Assembly (NCBI GenBank): GCA_963680875.1
Contig: OY804579.1
Location: forward strand, 33,775,804 to 33,839,803
Length of the DNA stretch: 64,000 bases
Reading direction: 5' to 3'
From: Bathymodiolus brooksi
Lineage: Eukaryota; Mollusca; Bivalvia; Mytilida; Modiolidae
Shown: positions 30,301 to 45,189 of the stretch, in pieces
Layout: each line of letters begins with the position of its first letter
How positions within the stretch are numbered: the first letter of the stretch is position 1
Notes under the pieces: generated by a model
What the model was told of the DNA's origin: nothing
Database searches by the model: none
Seen by the model: the letters and a program-made list of their open reading frames with translations, nothing else
Position numbers and translations under genes: made by a program

Positions 30301-33300
30301 AGAGCCCCCAGTAGACACATAGACACCATGACCACAACATAGTCTTCCCATAATAATCCAGTAGTAGAGACCCCAGTAGACACATAGACACCATGACCAC
30401 AACATAGTCTTCCCATAATAATCCAGTAGAAAATCCCCAAGTAGACACATAGACACCATGACCACAACAGTCTTCCCATAATAATCCAGTAGTAAAACCC
30501 CCATTAGACACATAGACACCATGATCACAACAGTCTTCCCATAATAATCCAGTAAAAGAGCCCCCAGTAGACACATAGACACCATGACCACAACACAGTC
30601 TTCCCATAATAATCCAGTAGAAGGGTCCCCAGTAGACACATAGACACCATGACCACAATACAGTCTTCCCATAATAATCCAGTAGCAGAGCCCCCAGTAG
30701 ACACATAGACACCATGACCACAACATAGTCTTCCCATAATAATCCAGTAGTAGAGCCCCCAGTAGTCACATAGACACCATGACCACAACACAGTCTTCCC
30801 ATAATAATCCAGTAGTAGAGCCCTCAGTAGACACATAGACACCATGACCACAACATAGTCTTCCCATAATAATCCAGTAGAAGAGCCCCCAGTAGACACA
30901 TAGACAACATGACCACAATACAGTCTTCCCATAATAATCCAGTAGTAGATCCCCCAGAATACACATAGACACCATGACCACAACATAGTCTTCCCATAAT
31001 AATCCAGTAGAAAATCCCCCAGTAGACACATAGACACCATGATCACAACATAGTCTTCCCATAATAATCCAGTAGAAGATCCCCCAGTAGAAACATAGAC
31101 ACCATGACCACAACACAGTCTTCCCATAATAATCCAGTAGAAGAGCCCCCAGTAGACACATAGACACCATGACCACAATACAGTCTTCCCATAATAATCC
31201 AGTAGTAGAGCCCCCAGTTGAAACATAGACACCATGACCACAACATAGTTTTCCCATAATAATCCAGTAGTAGAGCCCCCTGTAGACACATAGACACCAT
31301 GATCACAACGTAGTCTTCCCATAATAATCCAGTAGTAGAGCCACCAGTAGACACATAGACACCATGACCACAACATAGTCTTCCCATAATAATCCAGTAG
31401 TAGAGCCCCCAGTAGTCACATAGACACCATGACCACAACACAGTCTTCCCATAATAATCCAGTAGTAGAACCAAGAGTAGACACATAGACACCATCACCA
31501 CAACATAGTCTTCCCATAATATTCCAGTAGTAGAGCCCCCAGTAGAAACATAGACACCAAGACCACAACATAGTCTTCCCATAATAATCCAGTAGAAGAG
31601 CCCCCAGTAGACACATATACACCATGACCACAACACAGTCTTCCCATAATAATCCAGTAGTAGAGCTCCAAGTAGACACATAGACACCATGACCACAACA
31701 TAGTCTTCTCATAATAATCCAGTAGTAGAGCCCCCAGTAGAAACATAGACACCATGACCACAACATATTCTTCCCATAATAATCCAGTAGTAGAGTGCCC
31801 AATAGACAATTATACACCATGACCACAACACAGTCTTCCCATAATAATCCAGTAGTAGAGCCCCCAGTAGACACATAGACACCATGACCACAACATAGTC
31901 TTCCCATAATAATCCAGTAGAAAATCCCCCAGTAGACACATAGACACCATGACCACATCATAGTCTTCCCATAATAATCCAGTAGAAGATCCCCCAGTAG
32001 AAACATAGACACCATGACCACAACATAGTCTTCCCATAATAATCCAGAAGTAGAGCCCTAAGTAGACACATAGACAACATGACCACAACATAGTCTTCCA
32101 ATAATAATCCAGTAGTAGAGCCACCAGTAGACATATAGACACCATGACCACAACATAGTCTTCACATAATAATCCAGTATTAGAGCCCCCCGTAGACACA
32201 TAGACAACATGAACACAATACAGTCTTCCCATAATAATCCAGTAGTAGAGCCTCCAGTAGACACATAGACACCATGACCACAATACAGTCTTCCCATAAT
32301 AATCCAGTAGTAGAGCCCCCAGTAGACACATAGACACCATGACCACAACATAGTCTTCCCATAATAATCCAGTAGTAGAGCCCCCAGTAGACACATAGAC
32401 ACCATGACCACAACATAGTCTTCCCATAATAATCCAGTAGAAGAGCCCCCAGTAGACACATAGACAACATGACCACAACATAGTCTTCCCATAATAATCC
32501 AGTAGTAGAGCCCCCAGTAGACACATACACACCTTGACCACAACACAGTCTTCCAATAATATTCCAGTAGAATTGCCCCCAGTAGACACATAGACACCAT
32601 GACCACAACAGTATTCCCATAATAATCCAGTAGTAGAGTCCCCAGTAGAAACATAGACACCATGACCACAACATAGTCTTCCCATAATAATCCAGTAGTA
32701 GAGCCCCCAGTAGACACATAGACACTATGACCACAACATAGTCTTCCCATAATAATCCAGTAGAAGAGCCCCCAGTAGAAACATAGACACCATGACCACA
32801 ACATAGTCTTCCCATAATAATCCAGTAGAAGAGCCCCCAGTAGACACATAGACACCATGACCACAATATAGTCTTCCCATAATAATCCAGTAGTAGAGCC
32901 CCCAGTAGAAACATAGACACCATGACCACAACATAGTTTTCCCATAATAATCCAGTAGTAGAGCCCCCTGTAGACACATAGACACCATGACCACAACATA
33001 GTCTTTGCATAATAATCCAGTAGTAGAGCCCACAGTAGTCACATAGACACCATGACCACAACATAGTCTTCCCATAATAATCCAGTAGTAGAGCCTCCAG
33101 TAGACACATAGACACCATGACCACAACACAGTCTTCCCATAATAATCCAGTAGAAGAGCCCCCTGTAGACACATAGACACCATGACCACAACACAGTCTT
33201 CCCACAATAATCCAGTAGAAGAGCCCCCAGTAGACACATAGACACCATGACCACAATACAGTCTTCCCATAATAATCCAGTAGTAGAGCCCCCAGTAGAC

Positions 33301-36300
33301 ACATAGACAACATGACCACAACATAGTCTTCCCATAATAATCCAGTAGAAGAGCCCTCAGTAGACACATAGACACCATGACCACAACACAGTCTTCCCAT
33401 AATAATCCAGTAGAAGAGCCCACAGTAGACACATAGATACCATGACCAAAATACAGTCTTCCCATAATAATCCAGTAGTAGAGCCCCCAGTAGACACATA
33501 AACACCATGACCACAACATAGTCTTCCCATAATAATCCAGTAGCAGAGCCCCCAGTAGACACATAGATACCTTGACCACAACACAGTCCTCCCATAATAA
33601 TCCAGTAGTAGAGCCCCCAGTAGACACATAGACACCATGACCACAACATAGTCTTCTCATAATAATCCAGTAGTAGAGCCCGCAGTAGACACATAGACAC
33701 CATGACCACAACACAGTCTTCCCATAATAATCCAGTAGAAGAGCCACCAGTAGACACATAGACACCATGACCACAACATAGTCTTCCCATAATAATCCAG
33801 TAGTAGAGCCCCCAGTAGACACATAGACCACAGCACAGTCTTCCCATAATAATCCAGTAGAAGAACCCCCAGTACACATATAGACACCATGTCCACAACA
33901 TAGTCTTCCCATAATAATCCAGAAGTAGAGCCCCCAGGAGACACATAGACAACATGACAACATAGACTTCCCATAATAATCCAGTAGTAGAGCCTTAAGT
34001 AGAAGCATACACACCATGACCACAACATAGTCTTCCCATAATAATCCAATAGTAGAACCCCCAGTAGACACATAAACACCATGACCACAACATAGTCTTC
34101 CCATAATAATCCAGTAGAAGAGCCACCAGTAGACATATAGACACCATGACCACAACATAGTCTTCACATAATAATCCAGTATTAGAGCCCCCCGTAGACA
34201 CATAGACAACATGAACACAATACAGTCTTCCCATAATAATCCAGTAGTAGAGCCTCCAGTAGACACATAGACACCATGACCACAATACAGTCTTCCCATA
34301 ATAATCCAGTAGTAGAGCCCCCAGTAGACACATAGACACCATGACCACAACATAGTCTTCCCATAATAATCCAGTAGTAGAGCCCCCAGTAGACACATAG
34401 ACACCATGACCACAACATAGTCTTCCCATAATAATCCAGTAGAAGAGCCCCCAGTAGACACATAGACAACATGACCACAATACAGTCTTCCCATAATAAT
34501 CCAGTAGTAGATCCCCCAGAATACACATAGACACCATGACCACAACATAGTCTTCCTATAATTATCCAGTAGAAAATCCCCCAGTAGACACATAGACACC
34601 ATGATCACAACATAGTCTTCCCATAATAATCCAGTAGAAGATCCCCCAGTAGAAACATAGACACCATGACCACAACACAGTCTTCCCATAATAATCCAGT
34701 AGAAGAGCCCCCAGTAGACACATAGACACCATGACCACAACACAGTCTTCCCATAATAATCCAGTAGTAGAGCCCCCAGTTGAAACATAGACACCATGAC
34801 CACAACATAGTTTTCCCATAATAATCCAGTAGTAGAGCCCCCTGTAGACACATAGACACCATGACCACAACGTAGTCTTCCCATAATAATCCAGTAGTAG
34901 AGCCCCCCAGTAGACACATAGACACCATGACCACAACATAGTCTTCCCATAATAATCCAGTAGTAGAGCCCACATTAGTCACATAGACACCATGACCACA
35001 ACACAGTCTTCCCATAATAATCCAGTAGTAGAACCAAGAGTAGACACATAGACACCATGACCACAACATAGTCTTCCCATAATATTCCAGTAGTAGAGCC
35101 CCCAGTAGAAACATAGACACCAAGAACACAACATAGTCTTCCCATAATAATCCAGTAGAAGAGCCCCCAGTAGACACATATACACCATGACCACAACACA
35201 GTCTTCCCATAATAATCCAGTAGTAGAGCCCCCAGTAGAAACATAGACACCATGACCACAACATAGTCTTCCCATAATAATCCAGTAGAAGAGCCCCCAG
35301 TAGAAACATAGACACCATGACCATAACATATTCTTCCTATAATAATCCAGTAGTAGAGTGCCCAATAGACAATTATACACCATGACCACAACACAGTCTT
35401 CCCATAATAATCCAGTAGTAGAGCCCCCAGTAGACACATAGACACCATGACCACAACATAGTCTTCCCATAATAATCCAGTAGAAGATCCCCCAGTGGAA
35501 ACATAGACACCATGACCACAACATAGTCTTCCCATAATAATCCAGTAGTAGAGCCCTAAGTAGACACATAGACAACATGACCACAACATAGTCTTCCAAT
35601 AATAATCCAGTAGTAGAGCCCCCAGTAGACACATAGACAACATGACCACAACATAGTCTTCCCATAATAATCCAGTAGTAGAGCCCCCAGTAGACACATA
35701 CACACCTTGACCACAACACAGTCTTCACATAATATTCCAGTAGAATTGCCCCCAGTAGACACATAGACACCATGACCACAACAGTATTCCCATAATAATC
35801 CAGTAGTAGAGCCCCCAGTAGAAACATAGACACCATGACCACAACATAGTCTTCCCATAATAATCCAGTAGTAGAGCCACCAGTAGACAAATAGACACTA
35901 TGACCACAACATAGTCTTCACATAATAATCCAGTAGAAGAGCCCCCAGTAGAAACATAGACACCATGACCACAACATAGTCTTCCCATAATAATCCAGTA
36001 GAAGAGCCCCCAGTAGACACATAGACACCATGACCACAATACAGTCTTCCCATAATAATCCAGTAGTAGAGCCCCCAGTAGAAACATAGACACCATGACC
36101 ACAACATAGTTTTCCCATAATAATCCAGTAGTAGAGCCCCCTGTAGACACATAGACACCATGACCACAACATAGTCTTTCCATAATAATCCAGTAGTAGA
36201 GCCCCCCAGTAGACACATAGAAACCATGACCACAACATAGTCTTCGCATAATAATCCAGTAGTAGAGCCCACAGTAGTCACATAGACACCATGACCACAA

Positions 36301-39300
36301 CATAGTCTTCCCATAATAATCCAGTAGTAGAGACCCCAGTAGACACATAGACACCATGACCGCAACATAGTCTTCCCATAATAATCCAGTAGAAAATCCC
36401 CAAGTAGACACATAGACACCATGACCACAACAGTCTTCCCATAATAATCCAGTAGTAAAACCCCCATTAGACACATAGACACCATGATCACAACAGTCTT
36501 CCCATAATAATCCAGTAAAAGAGCCCCCAGTAGACACATAGACACCATGACCACAACACAGTCTTCCCATAATAATCCAGTAGAAGGGTCCCCAGTAGAC
36601 ACATAGACACCATGACCACAATACAGTCTTCCCATAATAATCCAGTAGCAGAGCCCCCAGTAGACACATAGACACCATGACCACAACATAGTCTTCCCAT
36701 AATAATCCAGTAGTAGAGCCCCCAGTAGTCACATAGACACCATGACCACAACACAGTCTTCCCATAATAATCCAGTAGTAGAGCCCTCAGTAGACACATA
36801 GACACCATGACCACAACATAGTCTTCCCATAATAATCCAGTAGAAGAGCCCCCAGTAGACACATAGACAACATGACCACAATACAGTCTTCCCATAATAA
36901 TCCAGTAGTAGATCCCCCAGAATACACATAGACACCATGACCACAACATAGTCTTCCCATAATAATCCAGTAGAAAATCCCCCAGTAGACACATAGACAC
37001 CATGATCACAACATAGTCTTCCCATAATAATCCAGTAGAAGATCCCCCAGTAGAAACATAGACACCATGACCACAACACAGTCTTCCCATAATAATCCAG
37101 TAGAAGAGCCCCCAGTAGACACATAGACACCATGACCACAATACAGTCTTCCCATAATAATCCAGTAGTAGAGCCCCCAGTTGAAACATAGACACCATGA
37201 CCACAACATAGTTTTCCCATAATAATCCAGTAGTAGAGCCCCCTGTAGACACATAGACACCATGATCACAACGTAGTCTTCCCATAATAATCCAGTAGTA
37301 GAGCCACCAGTAGACACATAGACACCATGACCACAACATAGTCTTCCCATAATAATCCAGTAGTAGAGCCCCCAGTAGTCACATAGACACCATGACCACA
37401 ACACAGTCTTCCCATAATAATCCAGTAGTAGAACCAAGAGTAGACACATAGACACCATCACCACAACATAGTCTTCCCATAATATTCCAGTAGTAGAGCC
37501 CCCAGTAGAAACATAGACACCAAGACCACAACATAGTCTTCCCATAATAATCCAGTAGAAGAGCCCCCAGTAGACACATATACACCATGACCACAACACA
37601 GTCTTCCCATAATAATCCAGTAGTAGAGCTCCAAGTAGACACATAGACACCATGACCACAACATAGTCTTCTCATAATAATCCAGTAGTAGAGCCCCCAG
37701 TAGAAACATAGACACCATGACCACAACATATTCTTCCCATAATAATCCAGTAGTAGAGTGCCCAATAGACAATTATACACCATGACCACAACACAGTCTT
37801 CCCATAATAATCCAGTAGTAGAGCCCCCAGTAGACACATAGACACCATGACCACAACATAGTCTTCCCATAATAATCCAGTAGAAAATCCCCCAGTAGAC
37901 ACATAGACACCATGACCACATCATAGTCTTCCCATAATAATCCAGTAGAAGATCCCCCAGTAGAAACATAGACACCATGACCACAACATAGTCTTCCCAT
38001 AATAATCCAGAAGTAGAGCCCTAAGTAGACACATAGACAACATGACCACAACATAGTCTTCCAATAATAATCCAGTAGTAGAGCCCCCAGTAGACACATA
38101 GACAACATGACCACAACATAGTCTTCCCATAATAATCCAGTAGTAGAGCCCCCAATAGACACATACACACCTTGACCACAACACAGTCTTCCAATAATAT
38201 TCCAGTAGAATTGCCCCCAGTAGACACATAGACACCATGACCACAACAGTATTCCCATAATAATCCAGTAGTAGAGTCCCCAGTAGAAACATAGACACCA
38301 TGACCACAACATAGTCTTCCCATAATAATCCAGTAGTAGAGCCCCCAGTAGACACATAGACACTATGACCACAACATAGTCTTCCCATAATAATCCAGTA
38401 GAAGAGCCCCCAGTAGAAACATAGACACCATGACCACAACATAGTCTTCCCATAATAATCCAGTAGAAGAGCCCCCAGTAGACACATAGACACCATGACC
38501 ACAATATAGTCTTCCCATAATAATCCAGTAGTAGAGCCCCCAGTAGAAACATAGACACCATGACCACAACATAGTTTTCCCATAATAATCCAGTAGTAGA
38601 GCCCCCTGTAGACACATAGACACCATGACCACAAAATAGTCTTTGCATAATAATCCAGTAGTAGAGCCCACAGTAGTCACATAGACACCATGACCACAAC
38701 ATAGTCTTCCCATAATAATCCAGTAGTAGAGCCTCCAGTAGACACATAGACACCATGACCACAACACAGTCTTCCCATAATAATCCAGTAGAAGAGCCCC
38801 CTGTAGACACATAGACACCATGACCACAACACAGTCTTCCCACAATAATCCAGTAGAAGAGCCCCCAGTAGACACATAGACACCATGACCACAATACAGT
38901 CTTCCCATAATAATCCAGTAGTAGAGCCCCCAGTAGACACATAGACAACATGACCACAACATAGTCTTCCCATAATAATCCAGTAGAAGAGCCCTCAGTA
39001 GACACATAGACACCATGACCACAACACAGTCTTCCCATAATAATCCAGTAGAAGAGCCCCCAGTAGACACATAGATACCATGACCAAAATACAGTCTTCC
39101 CATAATAATCCAGTAGTAGAGCCCCCAGTAGACACATAAACACCATGACCACAACATAGTCTTCCCATAATAATCCAGTAGCAGAGCCCCCAGTAGACAC
39201 ATAGATACCTTGACCACAACACAGTCCTCCCATAATAATCCAGTAGTAGAGCCCCCAGTAGACACATAGACACCATGACCACAACATAGTCTTCTCATAA

Positions 39301-40130
39301 TAATCCAGTAGTAGAGCCCGCAGTAGACACATAGACACCATGACCACAACACAGTCTTCCCATAATAATCCAGTAGAAGAGCCACCAGTAGACACATAGA
39401 CACCATGACCACAACATAGTCTTCCCATAATAATCCAGTAGTAGAGCCCCCAGTAGACACATAGACCACAGCACAGTCTTCCCATAATAATCCAGTAGAA
39501 GAACCCCCAGTACACATATAGACACCATGTCCACAACATAGTCTTCCCATAATAATCCAGAAGTAGAGCCCCCAGGAGACACATAGACAACATGACAACA
39601 TAGACTTCCCATAATAATCCAGTAGTAGAGCCTTAAGTAGAAGCATACACACCATGACCACAACATAGTCTTCCCATAATAATCCAATAGTAGAACCCCC
39701 AGTAGACACATAAACACCATGACCACAACATAGTCTTCCCATAATAATCCAGTAGAAGAGCCACCAGTAGACATATAGACACCATGACCACAACATAGTC
39801 TTCACATAATAATCCAGTAGTAGAGCCCCCCGTAGACACATAGACAACATGAACACAATACAGTCTTCCCATAATAATCCAGTAGTAGAGCCTCCAGTAG
39901 ACACATAGACACCATGACCACAATACAGTCTTCCCATAATAATCCAGTAGTAGAGCCCCCAGTAGACACATAGACACCATGACCACAACATAGTCTTCCC
40001 ATAATAATCCAGTAGTAGAGCCCCCAGTAGACACATAGACACCATGACCACAACATAGTCTTCCCATAATAATCCAGTAGAAAATCCCCAAGTAGACACA
40101 TAGACACCATGACCACAACAGTCTTCCCAT
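27303..40130. repeat. About 7.25 kb supra-unit, tandemly duplicated with two internal size changes
   Basis: 27727-28986 recurs at 34979-36238 (shift 7252). 30525-32021 recurs at 36488-37984 (shift 5963). 33357-34136 recurs at 38995-39774 (shift 5638). The second copy (about 34.55-40.1 kb) therefore follows the first (27.3-34.5 kb) in order but lacks about 1.29 kb near 36.3 kb and about 325 bp (five monomers) near 38.07 kb. Distinctive variants such as CAATAGACAATTATACACC and GTAGAATTGCCCCC mark both copies. Confidence 0.85.
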
Positions 40131-40199
40131 AATTATCCAGTAGTAAAACCCCCATTAGACACATAGACACCATGATCACAACAGTCTTCCCATAATAAT

Positions 40200-43100
40200 C
40201 CAGTAAAAGAGCCCCCAGTAGACACATAGACACCATGATCACAACACAGTCTTCCCATAATAATCCAGTAGAAGAGCCCCCAGTAGACACATAGACACCA
40301 TGACCACAATATAGTCTTCCCATAATAATCCAGTAGTAGAGCCCCCAGTAGACACATAGACACCATGACCACAACATAGTCTTCCCATAATAATCCAGTA
40401 GTAGAGCCCCCAGTAGTCACATAGACACCATGACCACAACACAGTCTTCCCATAATAATCCAGTAGTAGAGCCCTCAGTAGACACATAGACACCATGACC
40501 ACAACATAGTTTTCCCATAATAATCCAGTAGTAGAGCCCCCAGTAGACACATAGACACCATGACCACAACACAGTCTTCCCATAATAATCCAGTAGTAGA
40601 GCCCCCAGTAGACACATAGACACCATGACCACAACAGTCTTCCCATAATAATCCAGTAGAAGCGCCCCCAGTAGATACATAGACACCATGACCACAACAC
40701 AGTCTTCACATAACAATCCAGTAGAAGAGCCCCCAGTAGATATATAGACACCATGACCACAATATAGTCTTCCCATAATAATCCAGAAGTAGAGCCCCAG
40801 TAGACACATGGACAACATGAACACAACATAGTCTTCCCATAATAATCCAGTAGCATAGCCCCGAGTAGACACATAGACACCATGACCACAATACAGTCTT
40901 CCCATAATAATCCAGAAGTAGAGCCCCCAGAAGACACATAGACACCATGACCACAACATAGTCTTCCCATAATAATCCAGTAGCATAGCCTCGAGTAGAC
41001 ACATAGACACCATGACCACAATACAGTCTTCCCATAATAATCCAGAAGTAGAGCCTCCAGTAGACACATAGACACCATGACCACAACATAGTCTTCCCAT
41101 AATAATCCAGTAGTAGAGCCCAGAGTAGACACATAGACACGATGACCACAATAGTCTTCCCATAATAATCCAGTAGTAGAGCCCCCAGTAGACACATAGA
41201 CACCATGACCACAATACAGTCTTCCCATAATAATCCAGTAGTAGAGCCCCCCATTAGACACATAGACACCATGACCACAACATAGTCTTCCCATAATAAT
41301 CCAGTAGTATAGCCCCCAGTAAACACATAGACACCATGACCACAACACAGTCTTCCCATAATAATCCAGTAGTAGAGCCCCCAGTAGACACATAGGCACC
41401 ATGACAACAACATAGTCTTCCCATAATAATCCAGTAGTAGAGCCCCAAGTAGACACATATACACCATGACCACAACATAGTCTTCCCATAATAATCCAGT
41501 AGTAGAGCCCCCAGTAGACACATAGACACCATGACCACAACACAGTCTTCCCATAATAATCCAGTAGTAGAGCCCCCAGTAGACACATAGACACCATGAC
41601 CACAACATAGTCTTCCCATAATAATCCAGTAGAAGAGCCCCCAGTAGACACATAGACACCATGACCACAACACAGTCTTCCCATAATAATCCAGTAGTAG
41701 AGCCCCCAGTAGACACATAGGCACCATGACAACAACATAGTCTTCCCATAATAATCCAGTAGTAGAGCCCCAAGTAGACACATATACACCATGACCACAA
41801 CATAGTCTTCCCATAATAATCCAGTAGTAGAGCCCCCAGTAGACACATAGACACCATGACCACAACACAGTCTTCCCATAATAATCCAGTAGTAGAGCCC
41901 CCAGTAGACACATAGACACCATGACCACAACATAGTCTTCCCATAATAATCCAGTAGAAGAGCCCCCAGTAGACACATAGACACCATGACCACAACACAG
42001 TCTTCCCATAATAATCCAATAGAAGAGCCCCCAGTAGAAACATAAACACCATGACCACAACATAGTCTTCCCATAATAATCCAGTAGTAGAGCCCCCAGT
42101 AGACACATAGACACCATGACCACAACACAGTCTTCCCATAATAATCCAGTAGTAGAGCCCCCAGTAGACACATAGACACCATGACCACAACATAGTCTTC
42201 CCATAATAATCCAGTAGTAGAGCCCCCAGTAGACACATAGACACCATGACCACAACATAGTCTTCCCATAATAATCCAGTAGTAGAGCCTCCAGTAGACA
42301 CATAGACAACATGACCACAACATAATCTTCCCACAATAATCCAGTAGAAGAGCCCCCAGTAGACACATAGACACCATGACCACAACACAGTCTTCCCATA
42401 ATAATCCAGTAGTAGAGCCCCCAATAGACACATAGACACCATGACCACAACATAGACACCATGACCACAACACAGTTTTCCCATAATAATCCAGTAGTAG
42501 AGCCCCCAGTAGACACATAGACACCATGACCACAACAGTCTTCCCATAATAATCCAGTAGAAGAGTCCCCAGTAGACACATGGACAACATGACCACAACA
42601 TAGTCTTCCCATAATAATCCAGTAGTAGAGCCCCCAGTAGACACATAGACACCTTGACCACAACAGTCTTCCCATAATAATCCAGTAGTAGAGCCCCCAG
42701 TAGAAACATAGACACCATGACCACAACATAGTTTTCCCATAATAATCCAGTAGTAGAGCCCCCAGTAGACACATAGACACCATGACCACAACACAGTCTT
42801 CCCATAATAATCCAGTAGTAGAGCCCCCAGTAGACACATAGACACCATGACCACAACATAATCTTCCCACTATAATCCAGTAGTAGAGCCCCCAGTAGAC
42901 ACATAGACACCTTGACCACAACACAGTCTTCCCATAATAATCCAGTAGTAGAGCCCCCAGTAGAAACATAGACACCATGACCACAACATAGTTTTCCCAT
43001 AATAATCCAGTAGTAGAGCCCCCAGTAGACACATAGACACCATGACCACAACACAGTCTTCCCATAATAATCCAGTAGTAGAGCCCCCAGTAGACACATA

Positions 43101-45160
43101 GACACCATGACCACAACAGTCTTCCCATAATAATCCAGTAGAAGCACCCCCAGTAGATACATAGACACCATGACCACAACACAGTCTTCCCATAACAATC
43201 CAGTAGAAGAGCCCCCAGTAGATATATAAACACCATGACCACAATATAGTCTTCCCATAATAATCCAGAAGTAGAGCCCCCAGTAGACACATGGACAACA
43301 TGACCACAACATAGTCTTCCCATAATAATCCAGTAGTAGAGCCCCCAGTAGACACATAGACATCTTGACCACAACACAGTCTTCCCATAATAATCCAGTA
43401 GTAGAGCCCCCAGTAGAAACATAGACACCATGACCACAACACAGTCTTCCCATAATAATCCAGTAGTAGAGCCCCCAGTAGACACATAGACACCATGACC
43501 ACAACAGTCTTCCCATAATAATCCAGTAGAAGAGTCCCCAGTAGACATATAGACACCATGACCACAATATAGTCTTCCCATAATAATCCAGAAGTAGATC
43601 CCCCAGTAGACACATGGACAACATGACCACAACATAGTCTTCCCATAATAATCCAGTAGTAGAGCCCCCAGTAGAAACATAGACACCATGACCACAACAT
43701 AGTTTTCCCATAATAATCCAGTAGTAGAGCCCCCAGTAGACACATAGACACCATGACCACAACACAGTCTTCCCATAATAATCCAGTAGTAGAGCCCCCA
43801 GTAGACACATAGACACCATGACCACAACACAGTCTTCCCATAATAATCCAGTAGTAGAGCCCCCAGTAGACACATAGACACCATGACCACAACATAATCT
43901 TCCCACTATAATCCAGTAGTAGAGCCCCCAGTAGACACATAGACACCTTGACCACAACACAGTCTTCCCATAATAATCCAGTAGTAGAGCCCCCAGTAGA
44001 AACATAGACACCATGACCACAACATAGTTTTCCCATAATAATCCAGTAGTAGAGCCCCCAGTAGACACATAGACACCTTGACCACAATACAGTCTTCCCA
44101 TAATAATCCAGTAGTAGAGCCCCCAGTAGACACATAGACACCATGACCACAACAGTCTTCCCATAATAATCCAGTAGAAGCGCCCCCAGTAGATACATAG
44201 ACACCATGACCACAACACAGTCTTCCCATAACAATCCAGTAGAAGAGCCCCCAGTAGATATATAGACACCATGACCACAATATAGTCTTCCCATAATAAT
44301 CCAGAAGTAGAGCCCCCAGTAGACACATGGACAACATGACCACAACATAGTCTTCCCATAATAATCCAGTAGCCTAGCCCCGAGTAGACACATAGACACC
44401 ATGACCACAATACAGTCTTCCCATAATAATCCAGAAGTAGAGCCCCCAGTAGACACATAGAAACCATGACCACAACATAGTCTTCCCATAATAATCCAGT
44501 AGCATAGCCCCGAGTAGACACATAGACACCATGACCACAATACAGTCTTCCCATAATAATCCAGAAGTAGAGCCTCCAGTAGACACATAGACACCATGAC
44601 CACAACATAGTCTTCCCATAATAATCCAGTAGTAGAGCCCCGAGTAGACACATAGACACGATTACCACAATACAGTCTTCCCATAATAATCCAGTAGTAG
44701 AGCCCCCAGTAGAAACATAGACACCATGACCACAACATAGTCTTCCCATAATAATCCAGTAGTATAGCCCCCAGTAAACACATAGACACCATGACCACAA
44801 CACAGTCTTCCCATAATAATCCAGTAGTAGAGCCCCCAGTAGACACATAGGCACCATGACAACAACATAGTCTTCCCATAATAATCCAGTAGTAGAGCCC
44901 CCAGTAGACACATAATACACCATGACCACAACATAGTCTTCCCATAATAATCCAGTAGTAGAGCCCCCAGTAGACACATAAACACCATGACCACAACACA
45001 GTCTTCCCATAATAATCCAGTAGTAGAGCCCCCAGTAGACACATAGACACCATGACCACAACATAGTCTTCCCATAATAATCCAGTAGAAGAGTCCCCAG
45101 TAGACACATATACACCATGACCACAACACAGTCTTCCCATAATAATCCAGTAGTAGAGCT
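40200..45160. repeat. Right-edge domain of the 65 bp array, a distinct monomer population
   Basis: From about 40.2 kb to the array edge the monomers change character. Variants such as AGAAGCGCCCCCAGTAGATAC, AGTAGCATAGCCCCGAGTAG and CATAATCTTCCCAC recur here, while the markers of the higher-order blocks to the left are missing. Fewer stop-creating variants are present, so the minus strand stays open for 4.4 kb (40706-45124). The last monomer ends at about 45160 in AGTAGAGCTGAGCTATAAAG, with no obvious target-site duplication. Confidence 0.7.
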
Positions 45161-45189
45161 GAGCTATAAAGTGTTATAATCAAATGTAC

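Larger units (their letters stand above)
1..45160. repeat. Giant 65 bp tandem array (about 695 units), left end outside the window
   Basis: The landmarks ATGACCACAAC and CCCATAATAATCCAG recur every 65 bp from base 1 to about 45160, where the last unit runs into unique DNA. Unit-length variants are common: 63 bp (CAACAGTC for CAACATAGTC), 66 bp (an extra C in the C-run), and shorter ones. The plus strand is A/C-rich with few G and no CpG in the consensus. Its reverse complement carries a run of five G per unit. The consensus contains no TTA, CTA or TCA on the plus strand, so the minus strand has no stop in any frame. Because 65 is not a multiple of 3, open frames cycle through all three registers. 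I see no conserved protein, so I treat it as non-coding satellite DNA. By the gene model it sits in the intron downstream of the exon at 45190-45299. Confidence 0.97.

Noticed and set aside
1..45160. Dozens of long minus-strand open frames (up to about 1470 codons), seemingly Leu/Tyr/Trp/Cys-rich proteins
   Set aside because: They follow from a stop-free 65 bp unit that rotates through all frames. Starts and ends depend on random monomer variants, many variants create stops, and no fixed protein or splice structure is seen.
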